Shown: one piece after another, positions 8,978 through 18,118 of the stretch
Layout: each line of letters opens with the position of its first letter
Numbering within the stretch: the first letter of the stretch is position 1
From: Bradyrhizobium erythrophlei
GTDB taxonomy: Bacteria; Pseudomonadota; Alphaproteobacteria; Rhizobiales; Xanthobacteraceae
NCBI RefSeq assembly: GCF_900129505.1
Contig: NZ_LT670818.1
Span: 2,914,001-2,978,000 of the forward strand
Direction of reading: 5' to 3'
DNA: 64,000 nucleotides
Made by a program: the position numbers and the translations under genes
The notes under the pieces: model-generated
Seen by the model: only the letters and a program-made list of their open reading frames with translations
The model's database searches: none
What the model was told of the DNA's origin: nothing

Positions 8978-9099
8978 CGTCATTCCGGGGCGCGCGCCAG
9001 CGCGAACCCTGATGTGCAATTGCACATCGGGGAATCTCACGCAACAAAATCATCTCGAGATTCCGGATCAGTTCGCTTCGCGAACTGTCCGGAATGACG
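8978..9099. repeat. Intergenic palindromic repeat
   Basis: About 122 bp bounded by CGTCATTCCGGGG and CCGGAATGACG, with inner inverted pieces (ATGTGCAATTGCACAT; GTTCGCTTCGCGAAC). It lies between the ligase and the hydrolase. It resembles the dispersed hairpin elements common in bradyrhizobia. Confidence 0.6.
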
Positions 9100-9119
9100 A
9101 CGTACGACGGAAGCACGAC

Positions 9120-9938
9120 ATGACCACCCTCTCCCCCACCGGCTTCCTCACCATCGGCGCTTCCGATCTCGAATACCGCATGATCGGCCCCGCGCCCGAG
9201 GACGCGCCGACCATCGTCATGCTGCACGAAGGGCTCGGCTCGGCCGGGCTGTGGGGCGATTTTCCGGATAAGCTCCAGGCGGCGACCTCAACCGGCGTGT
9301 TCGTCTATTCGCGCGCGGGGTACGGCGCTTCAACGCCGGCAAAACTGCCGCGGCCGCTCGACTACATGCATGTCGAGGCGCTCGAAGTGCTGCCAAGGCT
9401 GCTCGACCGGATCGGCTTTCGCCGCGGACTGTTGCTCGGCCATTCCGACGGCGCCTCGATCGCGACGATCTATGCCGGCGGCGTGCCCGATCACCGCGTG
9501 CGCGGCGTCGCGATGATCGCGCCGCATTTCGTTGTGGAAGATGTTTCGGTGGATTCGATTGCCGAGATCAAGGTGGCCTACGAGACCACCAACCTGAGGA
9601 AAAAACTGGCGCGCTGGCATAGCGATGTCGACAACGCCTTCTACGGCTGGAATGGCGCCTGGCTCGACCCCGGGTTTCGAAATTGGGATATTTCCGAGTA
9701 TCTCGCCTTTATCCGCGTACCGGTCGCGATCCTGCAAGGCGCTGAGGATCAATACGGGACGACCCGCCAGATCGAGATCGCGCAGCAGGAGTGCTATTGT
9801 CCGGTGGATGTGACGATCCTTCCAGGCGCCGGACATTCGCCGCATCGCGAAGCGCCGGAGGCGGCGCTTCATGCGATCTCGGATTTCGCCGACCATATTC
9901 TGCACCTGCACGAAGGCTCAAAGGGGCGCGCTGCCTGA
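9120..9938 (+). CDS. Alpha/beta hydrolase of the box cluster
   Basis: A 272-residue alpha/beta-hydrolase fold protein. The nucleophile elbow is GHSDGAS near residue 105, the acid is probably the Asp in GAEDQYG near 210, and the catalytic His is in GAGHSPHREAP near 240. Proteins of this kind recur in box clusters and are thought to hydrolyse CoA-ester or lactone/ester intermediates; the precise substrate is unknown. The ATG at 9120 is chosen because the 36 upstream codons lie in the repeat element. Confidence 0.85.
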   Translation: MTTLSPTGFLTIGASDLEYRMIGPAPEDAPTIVMLHEGLGSAGLWGDFPDKLQAATSTGVFVYSRAGYGASTPAKLPRPLDYMHVEALEVLPRLLDRIGFRRGLLLGHSDGASIATIYAGGVPDHRVRGVAMIAPHFVVEDVSVDSIAEIKVAYETTNLRKKLARWHSDVDNAFYGWNGAWLDPGFRNWDISEYLAFIRVPVAILQGAEDQYGTTRQIEIAQQECYCPVDVTILPGAGHSPHREAPEAALHAISDFADHILHLHEGSKGRAA

Positions 9939-10082
9939 CGTTCAGGCCGGGTGCCCGTGGAGCGCAGGCCAGATATGAAACAAAATGCAGGTTTAGTGCC
10001 CTGAAAGGGCTGGACGCCGCCCCGAACATGAACTATTATGCATATCAACCGAGATAATCTGAGAACAGGTGAGGGTGGCCCG

Positions 10083-11771
10083 ATGGCTGGTGAAGATCGC
10101 GTCCTGGCTGGCGGCGCGAAATACATCGATTTCCAGACCGATCCGTCGCGCTACCGCCACTGGAAGCTCCAGGTCGACGGCGACACGGCGACGCTGACCA
10201 TGGACGTCGACGAGAATGGCGGGCTGTTCGAGGGCTATCAGCTCAAGCTAAATTCCTACGATCTCGGCGTCGACATCGAGCTCGCCGACGCGGTGCAGCG
10301 GCTGCGCTTCGAGCATCCCGCAGTGAAGGCGGTGGTGGTGCGGTCCGGCAAGAACCGCGTGTTCTGCGCCGGCGCCAACATCCGGATGCTGGCCGGCGCC
10401 ACCCACGCCCACAAGGTCAATTTCTGCAAATTCACCAACGAGACCCGCAACGGGCTCGAGGATTCCAGCGAGAATTCCGGCCAGCGTTTCATCACCGTGG
10501 TCAACGGCACCGCGGCCGGCGGCGGTTATGAACTCGCGCTCGCCACCGATCACATCATCCTCGCCGATGACGGCTCAGCCGCCGTCGCGCTGCCGGAAGT
10601 ACCGCTGCTGGCGGTGCTGCCGGGCACCGGCGGGCTGACGCGGGTGGTCGACAAGCGCAAGGTGCGCCGCGACCACGCCGATTATTTCTGCACCATCGAG
10701 GAAGGCGTCAAGGGCAAGCGCGCGGTGCAATGGCGCCTGGTCGATGAGATCGTGCCGAACAGCAAACTGGAGACAAAAGTCGCCGAGCGCGCCAAGGAAT
10801 TCGCCTCGGCGTCGAAGCGCAACGGCAACGGCAAGGGCATTGCGCTGACGCCGTTGAACCGCACCATCGACGACAACAGCGTCCGCTATGGCCTGGTCAG
10901 CGTCGATATCGACCGCTCGGCGCGCATCGCCACGATTTCGATCAAGGCGCCGGAAGCAGCACCCCCCGCCGACATCGACGGCATGATCGCGCAGGGGTCG
11001 TCGTTCTGGCCGCTGCAGGTGGCGCGCGAACTGGACGACGCGATCCTGCACTTGCGCATCAACGAACTCGAAACCGCAATGCTGGTGTTCAAGTCGCATG
11101 GCGAGCGCGCGCAGGTGCTGGCCCATGACGCCTTCCTAGAAGCCAACAAGGCGCACTGGCTGGTCAACGAGATCAGGCAATACTGGAAGCGGGTGCTCAA
11201 GCGCATCGACGTCACCTCGCGCACGCTGGTGACGCTGGTCGAGCCCGGCTCGTGTTTCGCGGGCACGCTGGCCGAACTCGTGTTCGCGGCCGACCGCTCC
11301 TACATGCTGATCGGGTCGAGGCAGGGCGACAACCGGGCGCCGCCGGCGATCGAACTCTCCGCGATGAATTTCGGTCCCTATCCGATGAGCCACGGCCTCA
11401 CCCGCCTGCAATCGCGCTTCCAGGCCGACCCGTCCGACGTGGAGCGGGTGGAGCGGAAGATCGGCGAAGCGCTCGATGCCGAGGAAGCCGAGGCGCTCGG
11501 TCTCGTGACCTTCGCGCTCGACGACATCGATTGGGATGACGAGATCCGGGTGTTCTTCGAGGAGCGCACCAGCTTCTCGCCCGACAGCCTCACTGGTATG
11601 GAAGCAAACTTGCGCTTCGTCGGGCCCGAGACCATGGAATCCAAAATCTTCTCCCGCCTGACGGCGTGGCAGAACTGGATTTTCCAGCGCCCCAACGCGG
11701 TCGGCGAGAACGGCGCGCTGCGCCGCTACGGCACCGGTCAGAAGGCGCAGTTCGATATGACGAGAGTGTAG
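10083..11771 (+). CDS. boxC: 2,3-epoxybenzoyl-CoA dihydrolase
   Basis: A 562-residue crotonase-superfamily enzyme that opens the ring of 2,3-epoxybenzoyl-CoA in the aerobic benzoyl-CoA pathway, releasing formate and the semialdehyde CoA ester. It carries two crotonase-like regions. The first shows RSGKNRVFCAGANIRML and VNGTAAGGGYELALATDHIIL (oxyanion-hole glycines); the second lies at about residues 290-480. Length and N-terminus (KYIDFQTDPSRYRHWKL) fit BoxC. ATG 10083 is preferred over an in-frame ATG 45 bases upstream. boxB follows after a repeat-containing gap of about 100 bp. Confidence 0.95.
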   Translation: MAGEDRVLAGGAKYIDFQTDPSRYRHWKLQVDGDTATLTMDVDENGGLFEGYQLKLNSYDLGVDIELADAVQRLRFEHPAVKAVVVRSGKNRVFCAGANIRMLAGATHAHKVNFCKFTNETRNGLEDSSENSGQRFITVVNGTAAGGGYELALATDHIILADDGSAAVALPEVPLLAVLPGTGGLTRVVDKRKVRRDHADYFCTIEEGVKGKRAVQWRLVDEIVPNSKLETKVAERAKEFASASKRNGNGKGIALTPLNRTIDDNSVRYGLVSVDIDRSARIATISIKAPEAAPPADIDGMIAQGSSFWPLQVARELDDAILHLRINELETAMLVFKSHGERAQVLAHDAFLEANKAHWLVNEIRQYWKRVLKRIDVTSRTLVTLVEPGSCFAGTLAELVFAADRSYMLIGSRQGDNRAPPAIELSAMNFGPYPMSHGLTRLQSRFQADPSDVERVERKIGEALDAEEAEALGLVTFALDDIDWDDEIRVFFEERTSFSPDSLTGMEANLRFVGPETMESKIFSRLTAWQNWIFQRPNAVGENGALRRYGTGQKAQFDMTRV

Positions 11772-11773
11772 AG

Positions 11774-11844
11774 GGCGAATGGCGAGTAGCGAATAGCGAA
11801 TGGTTTTTCCTTCCCTATTCGCCATTCGCTACTCGCTATTCGCC
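11774..11844. repeat. Inverted repeat, family 2
   Basis: GGCGAATGGCGAGTAGCGAA and its inverse TTCGCTACTCGCTATTCGCC face each other across a short T-rich loop in the boxC-boxB gap. Variants lie at 13325-13385 and 35463-35527, each directly after a stop codon. Confidence 0.8.
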
Positions 11845-11870
11845 AGATACCAACACGGGAGACATCCGCC

Positions 11871-13322
11871 ATGAACGTCAACATCATGAACGTCGATTAC
11901 TCGACCAAGATTCCCAACAATGTGAATCTCAGCGAGGACCGGCAGGTGCTGAAAGCCCTGGAGGGCTGGCATCCCGGCTACATGAACTGGTGGAGCGACA
12001 TGGGGCCCGAGGGTTTCCAGCAGTCGCTGGTGTATTTGCGCACCGCCTATTCGGTCGATCCGCGCGGCTGGGCCAAGTTCGATTATGTGAGGATGCCGGA
12101 ATATCGCTGGGGCATCCTGCTTGCTCCCCAGGAAGAGAACCGCGTCATTCCCTTCGGGCAGCATTTCGGCGAGCCGGCCTGGCAGGAAGTTCCGGGCGAG
12201 TATCGCGCCATGCTGCGCCGCCTCGTCGTGGTCCAGGGCGACACCGAGCCCGCCTCGGTCGAACAGCAGCGCCATCTCGGCAAGACCGCGCCCTCGCTCT
12301 ACGATCTGCGCAACCTGTTCCAGGTCAATGTCGAGGAAGGCCGTCATCTCTGGGCGATGGTCTATCTCCTGCAGAAATATTTTGGTCGTGACGGGCGCGA
12401 GGAAGCCGACGAATTGTTGCGCCGCCGCTCGGGCGATGCTGACAGCCCGCGCATGCTCGGCGCCTTCAACGAGGCAACGCCGGACTGGCTGTCGTTCTTC
12501 ATGTTCACCTATTTCACCGACCGCGACGGCAAGATGCAGCTGCACTCGCTGGCGCAATCCGGCTTCGATCCGTTGTCGCGCACCTGCCGCTTCATGCTGA
12601 CCGAAGAGGCGCATCACATGTTCGTCGGCGAGACCGGCATCAGCCGCATCGTGCAGCGGACCTGCGAGGCGATGCGCACCGCCGGGATCAGCGATCCCGC
12701 CGATATCGCCAAGGTTCGCGCGCTCGGCGTGATCGATCTTCCGACCATCCAGAAGAAACTGAACCTGCACTACACGCTGTCGCTCGATCTTTTCGGCTCG
12801 GAAGTGTCCACCAACGCCGCGAACGCCTTCAATTCGGGCATCAAGGGCCGCTTCCACGAAACACAGATCAAGGACGATCACCGCCTCGAGCACGACACCT
12901 ATCCGGTGCTCAAGCTCGTCAACGGCGAGATCAAGCGCGTCGACGAGCCGGCGCTGACCGCGCTCAACATGCGGCTGCGCGACGATTACAGCCAGGACTG
13001 CGTCAAGGGCATGCTGCGCTGGAACAAGATCATCTCGACCGCCGGCTACGATTTCAAGCTGTCGCTGCCGAACGTCGCGTTCCACCGCCAGATCGGCGAG
13101 TTCAAAGACGTCCACGCCACGCCGGACGGCCTCCTGATCGACGACGCCACCTGGAACAAGCGCAAGAGCGACTGGCTGCCCTCCACCGACGACGGCGATT
13201 TCATCAGTTCGCTGATGACGCCGGTGACCGAGGTCGGCGGCTACGCCCCGTGGATCTCACCGCCCAAGGTCGGCATCGACAACAAGCCCGGCGATTTCGA
13301 ATATGTGAAGATCGAGACGTGA
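11871..13322 (+). CDS. boxB: Benzoyl-CoA 2,3-epoxidase, oxygenase component
   Basis: A 483-residue class I di-iron oxygenase that epoxidises benzoyl-CoA at C2-C3. The di-iron ligands can be seen in VNVEEGRHLWAM (E-x-x-H) near residue 150 and in TEEAHHMFVGE near 245, with further acidic helices between. Length and N-terminus (NNVNLSEDRQVLKALEGWHPGYMNWW) are typical of BoxB. The gene has a good Shine-Dalgarno (GGGAGA). BoxB needs the reductase BoxA, which is not encoded here. Confidence 0.95.
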   Translation: MNVNIMNVDYSTKIPNNVNLSEDRQVLKALEGWHPGYMNWWSDMGPEGFQQSLVYLRTAYSVDPRGWAKFDYVRMPEYRWGILLAPQEENRVIPFGQHFGEPAWQEVPGEYRAMLRRLVVVQGDTEPASVEQQRHLGKTAPSLYDLRNLFQVNVEEGRHLWAMVYLLQKYFGRDGREEADELLRRRSGDADSPRMLGAFNEATPDWLSFFMFTYFTDRDGKMQLHSLAQSGFDPLSRTCRFMLTEEAHHMFVGETGISRIVQRTCEAMRTAGISDPADIAKVRALGVIDLPTIQKKLNLHYTLSLDLFGSEVSTNAANAFNSGIKGRFHETQIKDDHRLEHDTYPVLKLVNGEIKRVDEPALTALNMRLRDDYSQDCVKGMLRWNKIISTAGYDFKLSLPNVAFHRQIGEFKDVHATPDGLLIDDATWNKRKSDWLPSTDDGDFISSLMTPVTEVGGYAPWISPPKVGIDNKPGDFEYVKIET

Positions 13323-13324
13323 GT

Positions 13325-13385
13325 GGGCGAATGGTGAATAGCGAATGGCGAATGGAAAGGTCTACTCGCTACTCGCTATTCGCCA
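13325..13385. repeat. Inverted repeat, family 2
   Basis: GGCGAATGGTGAATAGCGAA opposite CTCGCTACTCGCTATTCGCC, sitting exactly between the convergent stops of boxB and the SDR gene, where it could act as a bidirectional terminator-like hairpin. Confidence 0.75.
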
Positions 13386-13389
13386 TCCC

Positions 13390-14196
13390 TCAATCCCACC
13401 CGTCGCCCTTGATCCCCGGATTGGCGTAGACGATGCCGCCGTCGACCGCGATGGTGGCGCCGACCACGTAGTCGCCGGCGCGCGAGGCGAGATAGATCGC
13501 CGCTCCCGCCATGTCCTCGTCGGTGCCGATGCGCCCCGACGGCACCCGCGTTGCTACTTCGTCGGCGTTGTCGCGCGCGGCCTTGTTCATGTCCGACTTG
13601 AACGGCCCCGGCGCGATCGCCGTCACCACGACATGGTCCTTGATCAGTTTTACCGCCATCCGGCGCGTCAGGTGAATCAGCCCTGACTTGCTGGCCGCGT
13701 AGGAATACGTCTCCATCGGATTGACGAAAATGCCGTCGATGGAGGCGACGTTGATGACCTTGGCGGGCTTTTCGGCGGTTCCTGAGGCGCGCAATGATGC
13801 TGCCAGCGCCTTGGTCAGGAAGAAAGGCGTCTTGAGGTTGAGGTTGACCACCTTGTCCCAGCCGCTCTCCGGAAACTCGTCGAAATCCGCACCCCACGCC
13901 GCGCCGGCATTGTTGACCAGGATATCCAGCTTCGGTTCGCGCTTTTTGATCTCGGACGCCAGCATCTCGATGCCGGCCATGGTGGAAATGTCGATCGGCA
14001 GCGCGATGCACTCGCCGCCATATTCCGCCGACAGTTCCCTGGCGGTCGCTTCGCACGGTCCGGCCTTGCGCGCGGTGATGTAAACCTTTGCCGCGCCCTG
14101 GCTGAGAAAACCGGCCGCGATCATCTTGCCGATGCCGCGCGATCCCCCCGTGACCAGCGCCACGCGGCCCTTCAGCGAAAACAGATCCTTGAACAT
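13390..14196 (-). CDS. SDR-family oxidoreductase
   Basis: A 268-residue classical short-chain dehydrogenase. It has the NAD(P) motif TGGSRGIGK at residues 17-25, NNAGAA near 92, catalytic Ser in NVASIDGIF near 150, and YxxxK as YAASK near 164. The Arg after the second strand (ITARKAG) suggests NADP(H). Relatives include 3-oxoacyl-ACP reductases and gluconate dehydrogenases, so the substrate is open. It is convergent with boxB and not obviously part of that operon. Confidence 0.85.
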   Translation of the reverse strand: MFKDLFSLKGRVALVTGGSRGIGKMIAAGFLSQGAAKVYITARKAGPCEATARELSAEYGGECIALPIDISTMAGIEMLASEIKKREPKLDILVNNAGAAWGADFDEFPESGWDKVVNLNLKTPFFLTKALAASLRASGTAEKPAKVINVASIDGIFVNPMETYSYAASKSGLIHLTRRMAVKLIKDHVVVTAIAPGPFKSDMNKAARDNADEVATRVPSGRIGTDEDMAGAAIYLASRAGDYVVGATIAVDGGIVYANPGIKGDGWD

Positions 14197-14391
14197 GCGT
14201 TCCTCCGTTGGATTTGCCCACGGTTCTGGGCGCGGCCATGGAGCGTGTCAAGGAATCCTCTTTCGTCGTCCGGCCTTGAGCCGGGAGCGATAACCACCTG
14301 TGTTCCTTGGGCGCGAAGCCGCCGAACAGCGTCCTCCAAAACGACGGCCGCGGCGTGTGGGTCACCACGTTCGCGGGGACGACCAAATCAG

Positions 14392-15450
14392 CTACGCCGC
14401 GTCGACGCGCCGAAAACCGTTCCACATCGCTGTCGCAGCACCGGAGGTCAGCACCGGCAGGATGCGCGTGTCCTGGAAATTGCCGTTGAGCGAGACCCGC
14501 GGCAGGGCGGTCAAATGATCGGCGTTTTCGGCGAACAGCATGCCAGGCCGAGTGGTCACCGCGGTTTTGAATCCGGCCGCGCGCGCCAGTGCGAATTCGC
14601 GCGGGCCGGCGGCATGCCTGTCACCGTAGGGATAGGCGAGATGAAGCACCGGACGCTGCAGCGCGTCTTCGATCCGCGCGCGGCCAATCGCCATCTCCTG
14701 GCTCGCGATCTCTTCGCTCTGCCTGGCGAGGTTGCAATGGGTGACGGAATGCGCGCCGATGCTAACCAAAGGATCGTCGGCGAACGCCTTGAGTTCGTCC
14801 CAGGACATGCAGAGATCCCGGCCGATCGTCGTCTCGTCGACACCGTGACGGGCGCACAGCGCGGCAACTTCGCGCCGGAGGTCGTGCTCGCCCGGCAAAG
14901 TGCGCAGCCAATGGTGCAGGCGGTCGAATGCGCCCTGCTTGGCGGCCGGCGTGGAAGCATCGAGACGGGTCGCGACGCCGCCGATTTTGGCGTCGATCAT
15001 GTCGGCTTTGGCGATCACCCTCTCCAACGCTATCCACCACAACCGGCCGGTACCTTCGGCGAAATCACTGGCGACATAGACGGTCAAAGGTGCGTCAAAT
15101 TCCCGCATCACCGGCAGCGCGAAATCCCTGTTGTCGCGATAGCCATCGTCGAGGGTGAAGCAGGCAAAACGCCGCGAGAAGTTGCGTTCGACCATTCGAA
15201 GATGCAACTCGTCGATGCTGATGATGTCGATGCCGCGCGAGCGAAGGTGCGACAACGTCGCGCGCAGGAACGTCGGCACCACTTCGAGATGACGATTGGG
15301 CTGGAACTCCGGCTCGCGCGCCGGACGGACGTGATGAAGCATGAAAATGGCGCCGACGCCGGAGAGAATCGGCCGCAACAGGTGATGCGCCCCGGTGAAG
15401 TACAGCGCACCCAGTCCGGCGCGGATGACGTTGCTGCGAAACTGCTTCAT
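14392..15450 (-). CDS. Polysaccharide deacetylase family protein
   Basis: A 352-residue protein with the NodB-homology domain: MLHHVRP near residue 38, FTLDDGYRDN (catalytic and metal Asp) near 97, the metal-binding GAHSVTHCNLA (H-x3-H) near 217, and LAYPYGDR near 255. It probably removes acetyl groups from a surface or exported polysaccharide. It is a single gene divergent from the OmpA-like gene. The 195-bp gap to the SDR gene holds a degraded repeat (about 14262-14383) and no ORF I can support. Confidence 0.88.
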   Translation of the reverse strand: MKQFRSNVIRAGLGALYFTGAHHLLRPILSGVGAIFMLHHVRPAREPEFQPNRHLEVVPTFLRATLSHLRSRGIDIISIDELHLRMVERNFSRRFACFTLDDGYRDNRDFALPVMREFDAPLTVYVASDFAEGTGRLWWIALERVIAKADMIDAKIGGVATRLDASTPAAKQGAFDRLHHWLRTLPGEHDLRREVAALCARHGVDETTIGRDLCMSWDELKAFADDPLVSIGAHSVTHCNLARQSEEIASQEMAIGRARIEDALQRPVLHLAYPYGDRHAAGPREFALARAAGFKTAVTTRPGMLFAENADHLTALPRVSLNGNFQDTRILPVLTSGAATAMWNGFRRVDAA

Positions 15451-15617
15451 GCTGAACGAGCTGGCCGGTTCGGGTGCAACCGCGAAACTAGCGGGAAACC
15501 GCTGAAGAAACAGTTATTCGGGCCGCGGCGCTTTAACCGGACATTCTTGCGTTATTTCGGATTTGACAGCCCCGCAAGGGTTTGTTTTCTCTCTGTTCCA
15601 GACCCGCGGGACATCGA

Positions 15618-17012
15618 ATGCACGGACTTTACAGGTGGAGCAGCAAATGGTGGCCGGGCACAATTCCACTGGTCGTCTTTTGGGCTATCGCGGCCTGGAC
15701 CAGTACCGCACCCCTGGAAGCCGACCTGGCCGCCCGCGCTACGTCGGCTCTTAAGGATACCGTCCTCGACAAGACGCGGATCGAGGTCTCCGGCCGCGAC
15801 GTCAGCTTCGCCGCCGACGCCTTCTCGGAAGACGGCCGCCGCAGCGCCGTCGCAGCGGTCGAAGCCGTGCCGGGCGTGCGGCTGGTCAACGACGAGACCC
15901 GGCTCATTCCCGAAGCCAAGCCGTTCGTGTGGTCGGCCGAGCGCGACGTCGCCCGGGTCACGCTGGGCGGCAGTGCGCCGCTGCCGGCCAGCAAGGCCAA
16001 GTTGCTCGAGGCGGCCCGCGCGGCGCTCGGCGGCGTGGAAGTGGCCGATCAGATGCAGATGTCGCGGGGGGCGCCGCCGCGCTTCGACAATGCCGGCTTG
16101 CTGCTGGTCGATCAGATCGCCAAATTGAAGGAAGGCAAGATCACGATCTCCGACACCAAGGTCAGCCTTGCCGGCATGGCGCGCGATCTCGGCGGCCGCG
16201 AGGCGATCGCCGCCGCACTGAAAAATCTCCCGGAGGGCTTCTCGGTTGCCGCCAATGACATCAAGGCGCCGCCTTATGTGTTCCAGGCCTACAAGGATCC
16301 GGTGGCGGTGACGCTGACGCTGACCGGCTATGTGCCGGACAACAACGTCCACGCCGCGATCGCTTCGGCCGCCGGGCGCAAGTTCTTCAGCGAGAAGGTG
16401 GTCGACAATCTGAAGGCCTCGATCGGTGCGCCGAGCGGATTCGTCAGCGCGGTGGTGCCGGCGCTGGGCGCGTTGTCGCGGCTCTCGACCGGCACGCTGG
16501 TGGCGACCGATCGGGAGATAAAACTCTCCGGCGACGCATTCTACGATGCCGCGGTGACGCAGATCCGCGCCAGCCTTGCCAGGGATTTTCCGGAAGGCTG
16601 GCAGGTCAAGGCCGACATTTCGGTCAAGCCCGCCGCAGCACCGGTCGATCCTACCGTATGCCAGCAGCTGTTCTCGGAACTGCTCGGCAGGGGAAAAATC
16701 CGCTTCGAACCCCGGCGCGCCAGCATCGATCAGGATTCCGCAGGGCTGCTCGACCGCCTGATCGAAACCGCGATGCGTTGTCCGTCGGCCGACATCGAGA
16801 TCGCGGGACACACCGACGCCGACGGCGAGGACGCCTTCAACCAGGCGCTGTCCGAAAAGCGCGCGCAGGCCGTGATGGACTACCTTGTCAAAGCGGGCCT
16901 GCCCGCGAACCGGTTCACGGCGATAGGCTATGGCAGCTCGCAGCCGGTCGCATCAAACGATACCGACGAAGGCAAGGCGCAGAACCGCCGCATCGATTTC
17001 GTGGTGAGGTAG
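15618..17012 (+). CDS. OmpA-family protein with BON-like domains
   Basis: A 464-residue envelope protein. An N-terminal hydrophobic segment (WPGTIPLVVFWAIAAW) acts as signal peptide or anchor. Residues about 35-330 contain repeated BON/OsmY-like units (LAARATSALKDTVLDKTRIEVSGRDVSFAADAF, then two weaker copies). The C-terminal about 110 residues form an OmpA-type peptidoglycan-binding domain with IEIAGHTDADGEDAFNQALSEKRAQAVMDYL and NRRIDFVVR. It probably links a membrane to the cell wall. The ATG at 15618 is chosen over one 12 codons upstream. The next gene starts 5 bp after the stop. Confidence 0.85.
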   Translation: MHGLYRWSSKWWPGTIPLVVFWAIAAWTSTAPLEADLAARATSALKDTVLDKTRIEVSGRDVSFAADAFSEDGRRSAVAAVEAVPGVRLVNDETRLIPEAKPFVWSAERDVARVTLGGSAPLPASKAKLLEAARAALGGVEVADQMQMSRGAPPRFDNAGLLLVDQIAKLKEGKITISDTKVSLAGMARDLGGREAIAAALKNLPEGFSVAANDIKAPPYVFQAYKDPVAVTLTLTGYVPDNNVHAAIASAAGRKFFSEKVVDNLKASIGAPSGFVSAVVPALGALSRLSTGTLVATDREIKLSGDAFYDAAVTQIRASLARDFPEGWQVKADISVKPAAAPVDPTVCQQLFSELLGRGKIRFEPRRASIDQDSAGLLDRLIETAMRCPSADIEIAGHTDADGEDAFNQALSEKRAQAVMDYLVKAGLPANRFTAIGYGSSQPVASNDTDEGKAQNRRIDFVVR

Positions 17013-17016
17013 GAGA

Positions 17017-17313
17017 ATGGCATATCTCGTGACATTTCATTGGGGCTGGCTGCTGGCGTCAGCCCTGCTGGGCCTCGGCATGGGCTGGATCGCCGTGGTG
17101 CATCGCGGCCAGGGCGTATCGAAGCGGACGGCGCGGTGGCTGGCGGCATTGGCGGCGGCGCTGGTCGCAGCCGCGCTGGCGCAATTGATCCCCGGCCGCC
17201 CCGGCTATTGGCTCGATCTCGGTCTCACCATGTTCGCGGTGTATCTGGTCGGCTGCGCGGTGGGATCGTGGCTGCGCGACCGGGTGCTCTCGCGCCATGT
17301 GCCGGCGGCCTGA
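17017..17313 (+). CDS. Small membrane protein, operon partner of the OmpA-like gene
   Basis: 98 residues with three likely membrane helices (LLASALLGLGMGWIAVV; WLAALAAALVAAALAQL; LDLGLTMFAVYLVGCAVGSWL). Starts 5 bp after the OmpA-like stop, so the two are probably translated together. No domain recognised. Confidence 0.75.
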   Translation: MAYLVTFHWGWLLASALLGLGMGWIAVVHRGQGVSKRTARWLAALAAALVAAALAQLIPGRPGYWLDLGLTMFAVYLVGCAVGSWLRDRVLSRHVPAA

Positions 17314-17345
17314 GATTTTGCGAGGGCAGGAGAGGCGAGGTATCC

Positions 17346-17861
17346 ATGACGCCCGCGGAGCATTATCGAATGTTCGCGCACTACAACGCCTGGGCGAACA
17401 GCCGCCTCTACGAGACGGCCGCGCGGCTTTCGAGCGAACAATATCGCGCCGATCGCGGCGCCTTCTTCAAGTCGGTTCACGGCACGCTGAATCATCTCCT
17501 GGTCACCGACCGGATCTGGATGCATCGCTTTACCGGCCAGGGCGATGCCCCGAACCGGCTGGACGCGATCCTGTTCGAGACCTTCGACGAGCTGCGCGCC
17601 GCGCGCGAAGCCGAGGACCGGCGGATCCTGGGTTTCGTGGAAGGGCTGGACGACCGGCGCATCGAAGGCACCATCAAATACCGCCGCGTTTCCTCGCCGG
17701 AGGAATTCGAGCAGGCACTGGCGCCCGCGCTGGCGCACTGGTTCAATCACCAGACCCACCACCGCGGGCAAGTTCATGCGTTGCTGACCGGCCTGCTCGG
17801 CCAGGCGCCGGAACTCGATCTGTTGTATTTTCAGCGGCTGGCGGCAAAGCCTGTGGCCTGA
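17346..17861 (+). CDS. DinB-family protein
   Basis: A 171-residue four-helix-bundle protein of the DinB/YfiT superfamily. The putative metal ligands are His in TLNHLLVTDRIWMHRF near residue 48 and the pair in FNHQTHHRGQVH near 137-141, the usual spacing. Family members include thiol-dependent metalloenzymes, but many have no known role. The start is the ATG at 17346, just after an AGGCGAGG ribosome-binding site; the open frame runs further upstream through the preceding gene and is not coding there. Confidence 0.88.
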   Translation: MTPAEHYRMFAHYNAWANSRLYETAARLSSEQYRADRGAFFKSVHGTLNHLLVTDRIWMHRFTGQGDAPNRLDAILFETFDELRAAREAEDRRILGFVEGLDDRRIEGTIKYRRVSSPEEFEQALAPALAHWFNHQTHHRGQVHALLTGLLGQAPELDLLYFQRLAAKPVA

Positions 17862-18118
17862 TTTCACGAAAACTTCACCGCCTGCTGCGCAGGCTTTGGG
17901 GGCTTCCCGCTTTGCAGCGGCGGGGCGAATGCAGCAAAACTGGGCAGCAGGGTGCCCGTAGTTTCCCCTAATATATTGAAGGAGCGCGTGTTATTCCCAT
18001 CAAGCGAATTCCACTTCGGCCCAAAACACGCTACCACGTGCCGGGGAGCAAGCCCGGCACGGCCCGCAGCGAAGCTCGCTTTGGTACCGTTGTCGCGGGA
18101 TCGCAGTTCGAGGTTTAG

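Noticed and set aside
7275..9227. 650-residue minus-strand frame across the ligase gene
   Set aside because: Antisense to a full benzoate-CoA ligase with all AMP-binding motifs; composition is shadow-like.
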